Shown here: positions 33,553-47,100 of the stretch, in pieces
How the letters are laid out: every line of letters starts with the position of its first letter
Numbering within the stretch: the first letter of the stretch is position 1
Assembly (NCBI GenBank): GCA_013399305.1
Contig: VXAI01000009.1
Location: forward strand, 1,237,645-1,301,644
DNA length: 64,000 nucleotides
Reading direction: 5' to 3'
Source: Rostratula benghalensis
Lineage: Eukaryota > Chordata > Aves > Charadriiformes > Rostratulidae
Made by a program: the position numbers and the translations under genes
The notes under the pieces: generated by a model
What the model saw: the letters and a program-made list of their open reading frames with translations, nothing else
What the model was told of the DNA's origin: nothing
The model's database searches: none

Positions 33553-35869
33553 ATACAATTTCACTAATAATTTATTAATCCACAGATAAAATCCTGTATC
33601 TTTGCTGTTTCATAGGTATCAATGATAAGATTCAGATTTACCTTAGAACTAATGCAGTGACAACCAACTGCCTCATGGGATACTTAGCAACGTGTGTACA
33701 ACCGAAAGATGAGCACCTAAACCACTGTACAGATCTGCTTTTCAAAGTAAACACACATTTCTCACTTGAGAAAACTTTTATTTATTGCCCTATATATATT
33801 CAGGGGTCTCATTTTAGGCAACTGGTCACCTATTTGTGTATGCTTACCCACTTCTAGAAAGAGGCAAACAAGTTCTCCACTGAGTTCAATTTATTTGCTA
33901 GGAAAAAGAAGTCTTCTTCAGCTATGATAAGACACATCTGTCTATCTTGTAAATTAAATTCAGTTTCTTTCCAAAGATGTGCAAGGATGAATGTGGTCAA
34001 GCATTGCCAGATAATATGACATGTGTGTTTTCAAAATGGCTTGGCAAACAGAAATAGTTTTCCATACCTTCCATCTGGTAATTTTTTTACATGTAGAAAA
34101 ATGATTTGAATCACTGTCATCTATTCATTAGTGACTCCTGAGAGTTATGGATGGTAGGCAAGATGGTGTTCTTTGATTCAGTAACTTACTGCTAGATGCT
34201 AATGAGGAGTTTTAAATTTAGAGTGAGAAAAAGGCAGCTTTGCAACTGCTGTCCATAACTCTCTCCCTTCAGTGTTCTTGCAGATTCACCCTTGTCTGTA
34301 ACTTTTCCCCACAAGCACATGGTCAATTAAGAGGCTGAATCAAGTATGCCTTTCACAAAAATAACCCATACACTGTGACCTCCCTGCTCTTACACCTAAG
34401 CAGATCCATAGTGTAAAGAAGTGTAATTGATGGTGTACTTAACAGATTCGATTCAAATTTGTCAGGAAAAAAAAATTATGTCTAAACAGGTGTTGGAAAG
34501 TTGCATAACAGAACATTAACTGGCCTTCAGAGGTAACCAAAGGACTTGTATTTTACAAGACAGAATGGAGGGTTGGGAATGTATAAGTTGAAACAAGGTA
34601 AGGAAGATCCACCTGGCTTGTCTTGGCTCTTCTGTTTTCCCTCCTGCATTTTTTTTTTAAATGGTTGAGCTGTTGAATTGATTCATTTTGCACAAATTAC
34701 AGAATATTCAATCAGTGCAAGTCATCCCACCTCGCAGTCATACTTTCTGATATATTAATACTGTATGTCATATTTTCTTCAACATTTCTGTTACCTCCAT
34801 ACATAGTCCAGATAGTGATCTGAGAAATATTATTGCTTATACTAGAGGTCAAATTTTACCCCAGTTTTATGTTGTCAGCTCTGTATGAAACCAGCAGAAA
34901 ATGTACCTTTATGACTGAGAATGGAATTAGCAAGGTCTGGCCAAAGGACAAAAAACCTCCAGATGTCAATGTGTATGATAAAAAGGGGACAATGTAAAAT
35001 ATGTATGTAATGTAATATAAAGAAGCAATTGCATTAGTTTCAAACTAAGACTGTCAGTAAAATGAAAAATGTAGCAACAACTATAGACCAGTATAAAGGG
35101 AATTTATGATAAATGAAATGGGAAAAAAGTCAAAGGTGCCCAAAGGTGATGGTATAAAACAGCTCAAGATAAACAGAACAAAACTGGAAATTGGGGTAGT
35201 TTTCTTTTCTATTTGTGGAGCATCTTAAAGATCTAGGCTTTTTCTGTGAATTTGCTGTCGAATCCTAGAATTACAAATGAATGAGATCTGGGTTTTCAAT
35301 GAGATCTGGCTTCAGGTTGAGATCAAGTGAAACCATTGATTTACTATTAATTCAGTATAAACACATAAGTAAGTACAGGTTCATCCACTAGGATCTGCAT
35401 ATTCATGAATCTTGGCAAACTATCCAGGACTATCAAGTTTTTCATGAGATCAAATCTGAGCAAGTTTCCTTTGGCTGCAGTATTAATACTGAGTATTTCA
35501 TACAACTACAAAATACTATTTTGTTTCCCTATAGATATGTGTGTGTACATACATAGATGGGTAGGTGTGTGTATGCATACATGCTTTTATTTAAAACTTC
35601 TCAAATCTATTTCGTCATGCATTTAACTTTGAGTCTCTAAGGAGGGATATATGTTACATAGTATTCATTATATATAAATAGAAAAAAAAAATCATGGTTA
35701 CATATGTGACATTATCTTTCAATACATTGATTCATATAACGGAACTCTTCAATAGATTTAAAGAAAAACTGAAGTCTGAGATTTTGGTTACATTATTTTC
35801 CCAACACCTAAAAGTCACAATTATATTAATCTGTCAGACTGAAGTGGAACTTTGACCTATTGCAGTGCG
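33553..35869. other. Gene-desert DNA
   Basis: No recognisable gene, RNA or transposon. AT-rich with a GT/CA-type mixed simple stretch at about 35530-35585. Confidence 0.45.
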
Positions 35870-36500
35870 ATTCAATGCTGTGTTTTTTGCTTTTACAGCT
35901 ACTAAAAAGCTTGAACTTTAAGGTAAGTGTTTTTACTACGAAACAGTAAGCATTGCATGGGTTAATTAGCTGTAGACTTCATTTTCCTCACATATTTCAT
36001 TTGGAAAGCAAAAATTAAGGATCAAGAATTAATTAGCTATGTACAAACTATGAAAAATTGTTGAGGCAAGTGCTGTCTTGGTAATTCATGACTATATTTA
36101 GACATTGTAATGATTAGATTTTAAAAGAAACAAGCTAATTAGAACATTTTTCCAAAGTCACACGGAGGTCAGGGATGACAGCGACCTTATGTAAAATGGA
36201 GACTAAATATCTGCTATTCTGCACATTGTATGGAACTGGTACAGTAAGGCTAAAGCCCTTTCCTGTTCAATGAGTTGGAATTAAACATGCTAATTTGAGA
36301 TCTCCTTCAAGTATTTTATTTAACTACTTTGGCCTTTAATTCCTTTATATTGCATCATTTAATGTAATGTTATTTATATATACGAAGCACGTTATACTTA
36401 TTAACCAATGTGCAAAAATCTAAAGTACAGATTTTATGTAATGGGCTAATTACAGGACTTTAAAGCCACCTACTGAGTTTTGCTAAGCTTAACAACAGGT
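35870..36500. other. Candidate conserved noncoding element
   Basis: A dense cluster of homeodomain-type cores: GGGTTAATTAGC (about 35959), GAATTAATTAGC (about 36027), AAGCTAATTAGAAC (about 36133), CATGCTAATTTG and GGGCTAATTACAGG (about 36442). No repeat similarity is seen. Three occurrences of the (T)TAATTAGC-like word within 200 bases suggest multiple binding sites for one class of factor. Confidence 0.4.
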
Positions 36501-37979
36501 TCACTGAACTGGATAAATTTATTCAAACTTGTGGAAATGAACCCCATTCTATGTGCAACCGTACTGGGAAAACACACAAATTATACCTCAATACCAGTTT
36601 AATGGGTCAAACAGTGAATCTGAATACCAAACTTATCTACGTCTTGCAACAGCAGAGAAGCTATAGGCCCTGGGGGAGAAGAGGAAGTGCCCATTCATAG
36701 TTTCTTCCTCAAGTTTGTAAATAACTCAGACTCAGTATATGGGGTGAGCCAGATTTGCAGTGTATGTAGAGTTGGCTTAATTTTTCTTCTGGTGGCCTTT
36801 GCAGCTGCGGTTTCAAAATGCAATGCATGTATCATATGCCATTGTTGAAGAAATGTAAAAGATATGATCCTTTAGCGTATCTTCCTATTGCACCTCCTAT
36901 GTGCGTGTTTTATTTTTGTATTTAAATATGCTTTTAAACTCAACTTTACTTCAATCAGTCATTTTGTACGCATTCATTAGGTCTGAATTTCATCTAACTC
37001 GTGTGCTTGCAAATTGGGTCAAATTTATTCAAAGTTCAGCAACTGGATCTTTGTCAAAATGGAATGAGATCGGAGTCATGCCAGAAAATTGCTTTTTACT
37101 ATACTTTTAAGGTAGTGATAAGGTTTTGGCTTCTTTATCTGAAGAGTCTAGAAGAGGCTTAGGTTTCGTACTTACTGTTCAAAGTTTCACAGAGGTTCAC
37201 AAGGCTTCTACTTTCCTTGGATATGCAAAGTCACGTCATTGTTTTCCATCAAGTTGGTCTAGATTTACATCAGTGGAATTCAGCAAACTATGTCCCTTAA
37301 TAGCCCTTTTTCGCCCAGCTTTGAACAGTATTCAAATAAAAGCAAAATGAAAGGGCCAGCTTTCTTATACTAGCCATAACCTGTCCTTCAGAAATGACAA
37401 AGCAGTTTGCTATTTTAAACACCACCGTAGTCTAAGGTTCACATGTGATTTTTTCATTTACATTGTTCTTCAAAAGTATTGTGCAGATTATCTAATAAAA
37501 ATCTTTTCTTAGAAATTGAGTATTCCGTTGCTGAGATTTTATGTATCTATATTCTGTTTTGGATAACTATGCATATTCTATTCAGTAGCTGACATTTGGG
37601 TCTTGATAGATACATTCAAGCATGTACTTTCAGGAATAATAATGCCAGTGCACTGTGTTCTACAATGTGTGCAATGAAAATGTGCCTCATAAAGCCCATA
37701 ATTGTTGCTTAAGTTACAAAGATGATTTTTTTTTCCCAGTAAATGAGGAACAAGCCACATAATCTTGCTAACACTATATGCCCAGGAAAGAAGAGTTTAA
37801 ATAAGAAATGCATAAATTTAGCAGACTGCTGTAACAAATGAAATGGTGTAGCATTGAAAACATTTGAGGCAATTAATCAATGCTGTGTTTGCACATATCA
37901 TTAAATATATTATACTAAGTTTAGATTTGATTTCTATGCTTCTTTTATAAAGAGTTAAAAGAAAATACATTTGAATTCA
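36501..37979. other. Gene-desert DNA
   Basis: No recognisable gene or repeat. Open frames of 69-74 codons at 36901 and 37126 show no known motif. Confidence 0.45.
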
Positions 37980-38340
37980 TGCTGATACTGAAAACATGCT
38001 CCTAGCTCCTAGTTTCTTGGATTTCGAATCATTTCCATTAACAAACAGCTATTTGCCCTCTAATAAAATATGTCATTATGCGTCATTCACATCACACAAA
38101 AGAATCACTGAAAAATCGCCCCAATGATGGCCAATAATTACACATTTTGCTCCTGCACGAGCAATGAAGAAATCTGTTCATTGGAGAAAGCAGGTGCTGG
38201 GGCATCATGCTAATAGTCAATGTGTGCCACAGTAATTAGCCATTGCAATTGCTAAAATTAACAATTAGCTAACATGCAATTCTCTTTTTGCAGGCTGCAG
38301 TTTACTTTGTATAATCCTTGTATGTTCTTAGTAATTATTC
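37980..38340. other. Candidate conserved noncoding element
   Basis: Repeat-free block with closely packed motifs: TCATTATGCGTCATTC, GGCCAATAATTACAC, CAGTAATTAGCC, CCATTGCAATTGC, AACAATTAGCTAAC and CATGCAATTCTC. The TAATTA/CAATTA cores, ATGCAAT octamer-like words and symmetry of the TTGCAATTGC region are typical of neural or mesodermal developmental enhancers. Confidence 0.42.
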
Positions 38341-38949
38341 TGACAGCTTATTATTTTTATTTTTTCTGGTTTGAACACAGCTTTAACATTTGAATCAGTC
38401 TACCCAAATGTTCAACAGGCAGTATGAAACAACTGCTTTACTAGGCAATTTCGAAGGAACAAATTTGTTTTTATTCTCAACTTTGTATTGTTCAAGAAAT
38501 ACATGATTCTTTTGTAGAGTAGAACTTCTCATCTTATTTGAGAGCTTGGGACCACAGCGAAGGTATTAAGGCTTTTTTACACTGGTAGAACATAGGATCA
38601 CCCCAACTTTTCAGAAAAATTACTAAGAATTATTCTTTGCAGTTGGGTTCCCAATCATTGGTTCATTGCTACTGGTTCTCTGTGGTGGCAGTCTATGGAA
38701 ACTTGGCAGGTCACAAAGTTCTAGTTCTCTTTGTTTTGACTGTCAGCTAAATAATGGAAAAAAGAACTATTAAATATACCAATATCTCACCACTTTACAT
38801 GTGAACATGTAGTAGTGTTATCCTTGGAGTTGTTTGCTTTATGAAGGTCTTCACAATCCTACTAGGAATGCTTCAGAATCATCACTAGTGCATGGTCCCT
38901 ATTGTAAAAATGAAAAATACAACCCCAACAAACAACCCAAACCCCAGAG
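38341..38949. other. Gene-desert DNA
   Basis: No recognisable gene, transposon or unusual structure was seen. Confidence 0.45.
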
Positions 38950-39300
38950 AAGAGTAAGGACCGTCATGCATAAATTAATGGTATGTCCTCATCTAGAATA
39001 CTGTATGTATTCAGATGACTGACAGGGATACAGTAGAGGCTTATATTAATATAGGAGTGTGGAGAAAGTGAGTGAAGAAAAATAATTGCAACTTCTTAAA
39101 ACATCGTTGAGGGGCACCTCACAGAATCACCCAGTTTAAAAGGCTCAAAAGCAATGACTTTTTCTTATGGTGCATAATTAAGCTGTGGAACTCATTGCCA
39201 CAGGATGGCATGAAGGAAATAGTTAAACAGGCTGAAAGAAGAAGTACCCATTCATGTGGCCTCAGCCTCAAAAAGTCTTTGAAACTGGCAGGATATGCAA
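38950..39300 (+). mobile_element. Old CR1-type LINE fragment
   Basis: Sense-strand relic. At about 38960-39010 a translation containing PHLEYC matches the conserved motif near the end of CR1 reverse transcriptase. At about 39160-39240 the words GTGGAACTCATTGCCACAGG and a translation LWNSLPQ match the segment that follows it in CR1. An internal deletion must separate them, since the spacing is shorter than in intact copies. Stops and gaps show it is non-functional. Confidence 0.55.
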
Positions 39301-42300
39301 CTGTAGGGAAATCTCTTTCTGCACGTACATGGCTTTTCATTGAACATCTTACACCTTGTTCTAAGCCATTGTTACAGAGAGGCTTCCAGAGCTAGCAGTA
39401 CATGCTGTATAAAAATCTCAGTAATGTGCTACAACAAAGATGCCAAAGACTTGGATTCTTTCCCACTGAAAACACAGGTAGCTTGCTACCCAAAAGGGCC
39501 ATATTCTTCTCTAGCAAAGGCTTACACCTGTGCGACTCCAGTGACTCCAGTGGAATTCTTTCCAATTTTATAGGTATAAGGCCTGGGGAATTTATGTAAT
39601 CTTCTGTTATCAGCGTGGTGTCTGTAGCTGGCACCAAACCAAGACCAGTTTTTTAAACACTTCCTTAAAGCTCCTCCATGTTTTTAAAATATTTTAAAAT
39701 GTTATTTGCTCTTGTGCATACTAACCAGAAAAGCCATGTTAGAGAGAAGTAAATAGTTTCAGCAACTGAGGTTTTGACCTTATATTTCAATAAAAGAGCT
39801 CAACACAGATGGAATCAGAAAGAAGCAACAAAAACTTTCTCGAGGTGATTGGTTTGATTTTCCCAAAGAAGACAGAGTAAGGTAGGAGAGTGACACTGAG
39901 GTATGGGGTCCAAGCCTTTAGTTAAAGCAATAAGGGTAGAAAGATCAGAGTAATGCTCTCAGTCAGGCACACTAGGCTTAGTACTTTTGTGGCTTCCATG
40001 AAAGATTACAATCAGTGATGGAGAACACTGAATGAAAATGAGAATCGAAAATGGATTCTGTTTCTCAGGAGCTATCCGATAATTAAGGTAGTATTCTTGA
40101 TGACCGCAATCTCTGTGGACTTCATTGAAAATATTTTCATATGCACCAGCTGAAAAAATAAATTCTATAGCCATGGAAAGAATTAGCCACTCATGGGTGA
40201 TTTAAGAACCTCTGTGAAAGGGGTCAATCCTCGAAATTTCTATCTTAAAAGTCACAGGCACTCAATGCCTCTAGAGACTTAAATTTTAGCTGGAAAAAAA
40301 AAAAACAAACCAGTCATGTCTAGATTGCTGTTTGTATCATACTAAGAAGAATCTTCCTGTTAATGACAAGCAGTAGTGAAAAGCTGAGCACTTTGTGGTG
40401 GCCCACAAGGTACATACATCCTAGCTGGATCCTCTGTGAAGTGTACACAGAGGATCCCTCTGTGTCCAGTACACAGGGGAGCATGAGTTTAACTCTGCTA
40501 GTCAGGGCTGATGCAAAGTTCACAGATTTAGGGTTCAGCTTCACCCATGAAAGAAGAAGGACTTACATTAACACATTGAGAAGGTGGTTTAGGTAGCTGA
40601 GGTGTTGATACACACTTATTTTTGCTGCTTCTGATACCGAAGTAGGAGACTGCGTCTCAAGTGTTATTTTTCTCCCTGGTACAAATATTCCCGCTCTGAT
40701 TCACCCAGAGACGTGGGTCAGAAACAAAAAGCTTTGAATCGGTGCTGGCCTTTGAATTTAGTTTCCATAGGGAAATGTTCACTATTTGTACCTTTTAACA
40801 GGTGCTTCTAAAGATTAGGGAACTTAACTAATTATAAAAGAGAAGACTCTTAATTTTTCAATGAATTGTACCTGTTGGATAAACTACAGAAACATCCTCA
40901 GGAAGAGGGAACTCAGGACTTCTTCAGCCTATGCAATTATCCTAAGTCCTAGGCGCAGCTGTAATGCATCTCACATCCTTTCTCGCTGTTCTAGCACATT
41001 TTCATTTCTTTTCTAAACAGTGGAACACTCTCTATAGGGGCATTGTCATGATACTTCTTTTGTTGGGCTTGATGACTTCCCTGGAAACTCCATTTCATGG
41101 TGAAATCTGGGCATGTGCATCTGTCTTTTCTACACAGCCCTTCATATGGTTAGAAGGGAGACGTGGCCTTTGGCCAGTTCTTTACTGGATGCTAAGAGGC
41201 CAGAAGCCTGGACAACGTCATAGGAACCTATGTATAAAACTTGAGTATTTGAACCCGAGGGAAGAAGATTTAGGGAACAGAATTTCCCCTCACTAAGCAA
41301 AATAAAATATTTCACTGGAACGTACCAACTACATAATAACCTTAGTGACAACATGTTGACTCTTGAATTCATCAGTGAAGTATCTGCTAGTTGTGATGCA
41401 TCCCATGGTCTTCATTCCACAGCAAGCCTTACAACTGTAAATGAAAAGTAGAATCACTTCTGATCATTGCTTCATTGTCATGTTCCACATCATTTGGTTG
41501 AGAATTAAATGCCATATCGCAATCCTGCTGGGAACAATGAAGAGAGAAGAAATGAAAAGCTTAAACTTGCATAGCAATAATACACGTACATAGCACACAG
41601 AATTCCCTGAACAGGGAGAAATCTGTCATCTAAACACAGCAATCTACCTCTGTGTGTATACTTTATTGAAAGAGCTCAGATCATCCTCATTAAAGCCATC
41701 TTGAGTTTCTCCAATAACACACAGTAGTCTGAATGATGGGCTGTAACGTGCCATTTAAGAAGGTTCAAGTCACGTCATGTTGGGATACTTGCTTCTGTAC
41801 TGCTCACATTGAGTCTAATATCTAATCTTGTTTAAAGGTTGTAAATGGAGTACGCTTGGACTCTACTCTTTGTTCTCAATAGCTACTGATATCTTTTCCT
41901 GTGAGCACTCCTGCTTGAAAATGTTCTTTTTCAGGTTTCTCTTACTGTATCAAAGGCTGAGGGAAGTGAGAGATGCTAATGTCTCAACTGTCTTGCACTG
42001 TCTGCAAGTTCCTCAAATTGCTAGTCTCAAGCCTGTGGTCCACCATAACTGTTTAATGGCTGCACCATCTTTCTCCTATCCAAGATTTCCCCCTGCAAAA
42101 AAACCTTAAAATAAAAACACAGGGGAATTAAAATTTTATGGTTTCTCTTAATTTACAATTACATTAGATCACCCATATGTTATGAAATAGATTTAATTAC
42201 CCATTTAATATACACCTAAATACACATTTCATATTGCTTGGGCATGCTGATGTGGTAAGATCATAGAACACAGAAAGAATTATATTATGATCTGCTAAGT

Positions 42301-43919
42301 TATAAGAGTTATTTTGGTATACACCTGGTATTTGGTATATATGTTCAGTGTACTGTGGTTCATCATTTGTGATTGGAGTAGCAAAAATGAACTACATAGG
42401 GCATTGCAAAACCACAGTGACAATTTTAGAGTGCTGTTTTCTGTACCTGGTGCATGCAAAATTGTTGCTAATCATGATAACGAAATATTTTTGTGTCCAT
42501 TGTTATTTTTGTTTCCATTGTTGAGATTCTTATGTTTCTGCCTATAAGACCAAGAGTTTGATTAATTTCAGTCTAACAGGGATTTGTAAGTGTGGAATTG
42601 ATTTAATTAAGACATTTGTGATCACCTGAAATTCAGGATGAATTCAAGTTACATCACAGCTGCTCTATATCCTATTGCAAATACTTAGAAATCAGCAACT
42701 TCTAGATCATGAAAGATCATGAGCTACCAAGTTTAAAATTTATCTTTGGAATAAAATGAACGTGACAGGTGTTGTATTTCAGAGATGTAACACAGTCCTT
42801 TTAAGGAAAAAATATCATAGCGTGCTGGCAATTTAATGATAATAATCTTTATAACAACTCAGCAAAAATATCTTTACAGCATTAAAAATTTAAAATCCTG
42901 GCACATGGAGCAAAGTCTAGATTTTTGAGACTGCTCACCTGGAGCTTTAGGGCACTTAGGGTGTTGCCGGTGGCTCCCTGGCAATGAAACGTATGTTACT
43001 TGTTGAAATGATGTATGGGTTCTCAAGAGGTGAATCAAGAAAGTTGATGGGCTCACCGGCAAAAGCTTCTGAAAATCAATGAGAGGTTTACTGTTGACTT
43101 CAGCAGGCTTTGGATCAGACTTATGCAGAGATCTTCAGATATATGAATGTTACATGGCTGATCCCTCTGAGAGAGGAAGACATATAGTAAGGACACAAAG
43201 AAGTGATTCCTTACACCCTGTAAGTAATCTAAATGCCTAGATTTAATTTCATTTGTACTGGCTTCCAACATAAGGGTACAAAATACAAAGCTAAATAAAC
43301 TCCAGAGCCACAATTAATTTTAGAACAAAACCTGTTTTATTTTACCACCATACTTGTTAAAGATGTGCTAAGGATTACATTTAGGTAAGAATGTTGAGAA
43401 ATAAGAAATTAATTACACTTCAATATACGGTAACTATGTTATAAAACGTTGTCCTAGGAAAGGGACAAAGCTGTTAATTAAATGAACTCACTTTTTCACA
43501 AACCAAGATAGATATAAAATGTGCAATGGCATGCTCTCCAGAATATGTATGCTATGGAGTAAATCTCTTGCAGTAAAAGAGTAAATATGTTATTTAAGAT
43601 GGTGCTGCAATATAAGCCATGGCATGTAAAACTATAGTATGTTTCCTTATATAGAGACATATAATCAAACAAGAACAAATCTACCACCAACTGCTTCATA
43701 CTGTGTTGTGCTTTGATAGCGAAGGAAAGCCAAGTTTCTAGCCTGGGTCTAGCCTGACTCAGGCCATAACTTGTGAGTCCTGCTATTCTAACCCTTTCTC
43801 TTGATCTGCTTTTCAGCATGTCTTAGAGTACACAGCTCAAAGCAGCGGGGGAGTTTCTTAGCAAAGGGCCACCCACTTGCATATTATTCCTTCCTTGCCT
43901 GTGACATGACACAAGAACA
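39301..43919. other. Gene-desert DNA
   Basis: No recognisable gene. A perfect hairpin lies at 40427-40457. Open frames such as plus 40964-41296 (110 codons) and plus 41828-42109 (93 codons) show no known domain or splice context that I can support. Confidence 0.45.
40427..40457. repeat. Perfect 12-bp inverted repeat, 7-base loop
   Basis: GGATCCTCTGTG (40427-40438) and its exact reverse complement CACAGAGGATCC (40446-40457) flank a 7-base loop (AAGTGTA). A CTCTGTGTCC word follows directly, giving a partial third copy. The stem is perfect but shorter than a microRNA precursor stem. Confidence 0.9.
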
Positions 43920-44180
43920 AAGTAGACATTAACCGCTACATTAAACCCAGAAGGAAAGTAATCAGTAACCTGTTATTCCCTTAATAAAGGGAAACACATG
44001 CAGTGTGAAATCCAGAAGACTAATCAATAGCCCCAGACAATGCAATGTGCCAAACAAATTGCAAATCAATTAGAATCCTTGTTTTCTTTGAAATGGTTCA
44101 CTATACCTAAAGCAATTACTCGTTCATTAGACCTAATTTAACAGCATGACTGCCCTAGCAACAACTGGCAGCGTCTGGCT
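43920..44180. other. Candidate conserved noncoding element
   Basis: Repeat-free segment with clustered sites: GGAAAGTAATCAGTAACC, AGACTAATCAATAG, AAATCAATTAGAATC, AAGCAATTAC and GACCTAATTTAAC. TAAT and ATCAAT cores (homeodomain and PBX/HNF-like) are more frequent than in adjacent desert sequence. Confidence 0.33.
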
Positions 44181-47100
44181 ATCAAATGGAAGAATGGCAG
44201 CTTATTTCTGTCTGTCTGTGAGTCTAATGCCAATCAAAAAAAAAAAATTGAATTCCTTTATATAAGACAACTTTTCATTAATGGGTGAAATAATTTCTGT
44301 GAAGGAAGAATCAAGTGTCCAATTTGATTTGGTTGAGTTTGGTTTTACTAAGTAAGGGAATTTAGGTAGACTTTTTATGAAGAAATTCTGAAGTTCTTGA
44401 AGTGTTTCCATAAGTTGTGATGCTGAGCTATGCAAAAAGGAGGGGAAGCTCCTTCAATAAATCCTTTGGCATTTGGAAAAAAAAACTTAAGTCCTATGTA
44501 TGTTTGCATCAGCTGCATGTTTACCACAATTGAAATGGCACAATAAGATTAGCGTGGTCCGGCACAGGATGACACTGATTCGGCAAATGGTCCATAATCC
44601 CTTTGATAGGCTCAGAGGGCATTCAGCATTTGATACAAACCCTCCCTATTGTCTTCCCTTGGTATTGGATCAGGCCCCTAATACCCTAACTACAGGTTTA
44701 AAGTGATGTTTTTATATTTTGTTTCCTGCTCTGTTCAGTCATATGGTAATAGCATTGCCATATGGGTCTTACAAAATTTTTACAAAACATCAAGTATTTA
44801 ATATAAAGTTCCTTTCCCTCCCTGTAAATCTTATACTCATGAAACCAATTTTCTCCTCTTCCTCTGTTGTGGTCCATGGCAATCTTGTGATGAAAGGGAT
44901 GCACCTGGAGTGGGGTCAGCTGGCAGGAAGCCACCTCCAGCAGAGGCGAGTCGCTGCCTTGCCATGCTTGCAGCATAGGTATTTCTAGCTCAGTGAATAA
45001 AGGCAACTGCCTTTAGTGGTTGGTGTCAGTGCTGTTTCCAGGACCTAAAGCAAGTTCCAGAGCTAGCTGGAGCTTTCTCCTTTTTAATACTACTGGGGCA
45101 ACGTACTGTCAGATACTCCATGGTTAAGATACTCTACTGGCAACCTGCCCAGGATTAAATCCACTACAAGCTTGGCCTGTAAACTTTAACTACAGGGGAA
45201 AAAAGGAAATGCTTGTCTAGAGTGTTATTTTTAATGGCTGTGATTTGAAACCCTTATATTGTTTATTGACCTTTAAGGATGTGACATTCTTCTGTAAAAA
45301 TCCTTGTAAACTCTCCAGTGTATATACATGTGCATATATAAAAATATACATAGCCTAAATATATATAAATATCCTAAATATATATTTCTTATACACACAT
45401 AGCCTAAATATATGTGTATATTTATAGCCTCAGTTGGAGTATATTTTTGTATTAATTGAAGTAATTTCTAATTTCCAGCAAATAAAAAACCCTTCAAAAT
45501 TATTTTAGAAAGCCTTGAAACATTTCTTGGGGCTATATTTAGTGTCAAGTTGATTTAATTACTTTTAGAGCAGCTGCTGTTACAGGGAGTTGGAGCTGTT
45601 AAAAGTGACCGTACGTATTTATCTAAAGATACTCAACTTCAACATTCAGTACTGCCAGGCCTGCTAGACTTTTATCCTCCTAGGGCTTGCCATCCTTTCT
45701 GGGGGTATGGTACTCTCCCCCCACCGCAGAGAGGATTGGTGAGATGATATTTTAATTTTGAGAGGAGAGCATTTTCCTGGAAGTTTGTCTCTTTTTTTGT
45801 GGCAATCAAGGGCTGCTCAGAAGATGGAAATGTAAGAGGTAAGTGAAATAATCATAGAAGCATAATATTTTCCATAATAAGTTTCATATTTTACCATATA
45901 TACCTTCTCTACATCTGCATGTATATGCATATTTGATGTTTTGTTGTAAATTCAGAGATGACTCACCATTCCTCACATCTTACACAAACCCAAAGCAGCT
46001 AAGATTTGTCTACTGGAATTTAATCTGGCATTACAGACCCAAGCAATGCTCATGGTGGCAATTTGGCTAGTAGGCACAGATTATGCAATTCTATCAGAAA
46101 GACTTTGGACCACTGAATCTGGGTATTCCTGAACCTTCTGTCCCTTCTTCAGGCTAGTCTTTTCCCTGGAGTATAGACTAAGGACCCATGAAAGACAGCA
46201 TAAAATCAATAAAACATGTCATTAAATTTTTTTCCTGATGTTTTAATGTAGACCTTACAGTTCACATATGCTATCCAGTACTGAGCAGATGTTTAGGTTT
46301 TTAAGAGGTTAAGAAATCTGAAATCACTTTATAACTCAAATGGTCTCAAAGTGAAGTTCACAATAATCTCCTGCAGTGGCTCTGCCAACATTTCGAGTTC
46401 ACTAAGAATTAATTTTAACACTTTACCACACATACATCAATAGCTGAAATATGTTATTAAGTGACTGAACAATTGGTTAAAATTAGTTGGAAGCACTTAT
46501 CTAGAAATGCTACCTTTTGACTGTTAAAGGAAGTGCCGTGGGGCACCTTGAACTTAATAAAGAACTTGAAATTAACTACAAATTACCTATTAACTTCTGC
46601 CCTTAACATATTTAATAAAATAGGACAGCCACTTGTGCCCTCACTTTGATGGAAAACTTGAGCATATGTTCGTGTCAATACTTTTTTGGCAAAACAGAAG
46701 TAGCCACTAAGCAATGGACATATTTTTCATGTGCTTAGATCTCCTTAGAGCCTCTGTGACTTAAGATTATGTACCAGCATTCTGTGGTGCAAGTACAGCC
46801 ACCCGAACCATATCCTCAACCAGATAGAGTTTCTTCTTGTTTTGCCAGCATTTGAACCACAACAGAATCTGAAATGTAATCATTATGTGGCTGTTGTGAA
46901 ATAACTGAACTTGGCATACAATAAATTGCGCCTCTTCTCTTTGTGGCATCGCTTGCAGGTGGATTTTACATTTATCAGGTTTCCTACATTTATTACATTT
47001 TAGCACTGATCTGAAGTGGAACTGAAATCATCTATAGGCAGCTCCATCACTTTCTTAATTTTGTACATGCAAGCGTTGATTTACTGCAAAGCTGAATGCT

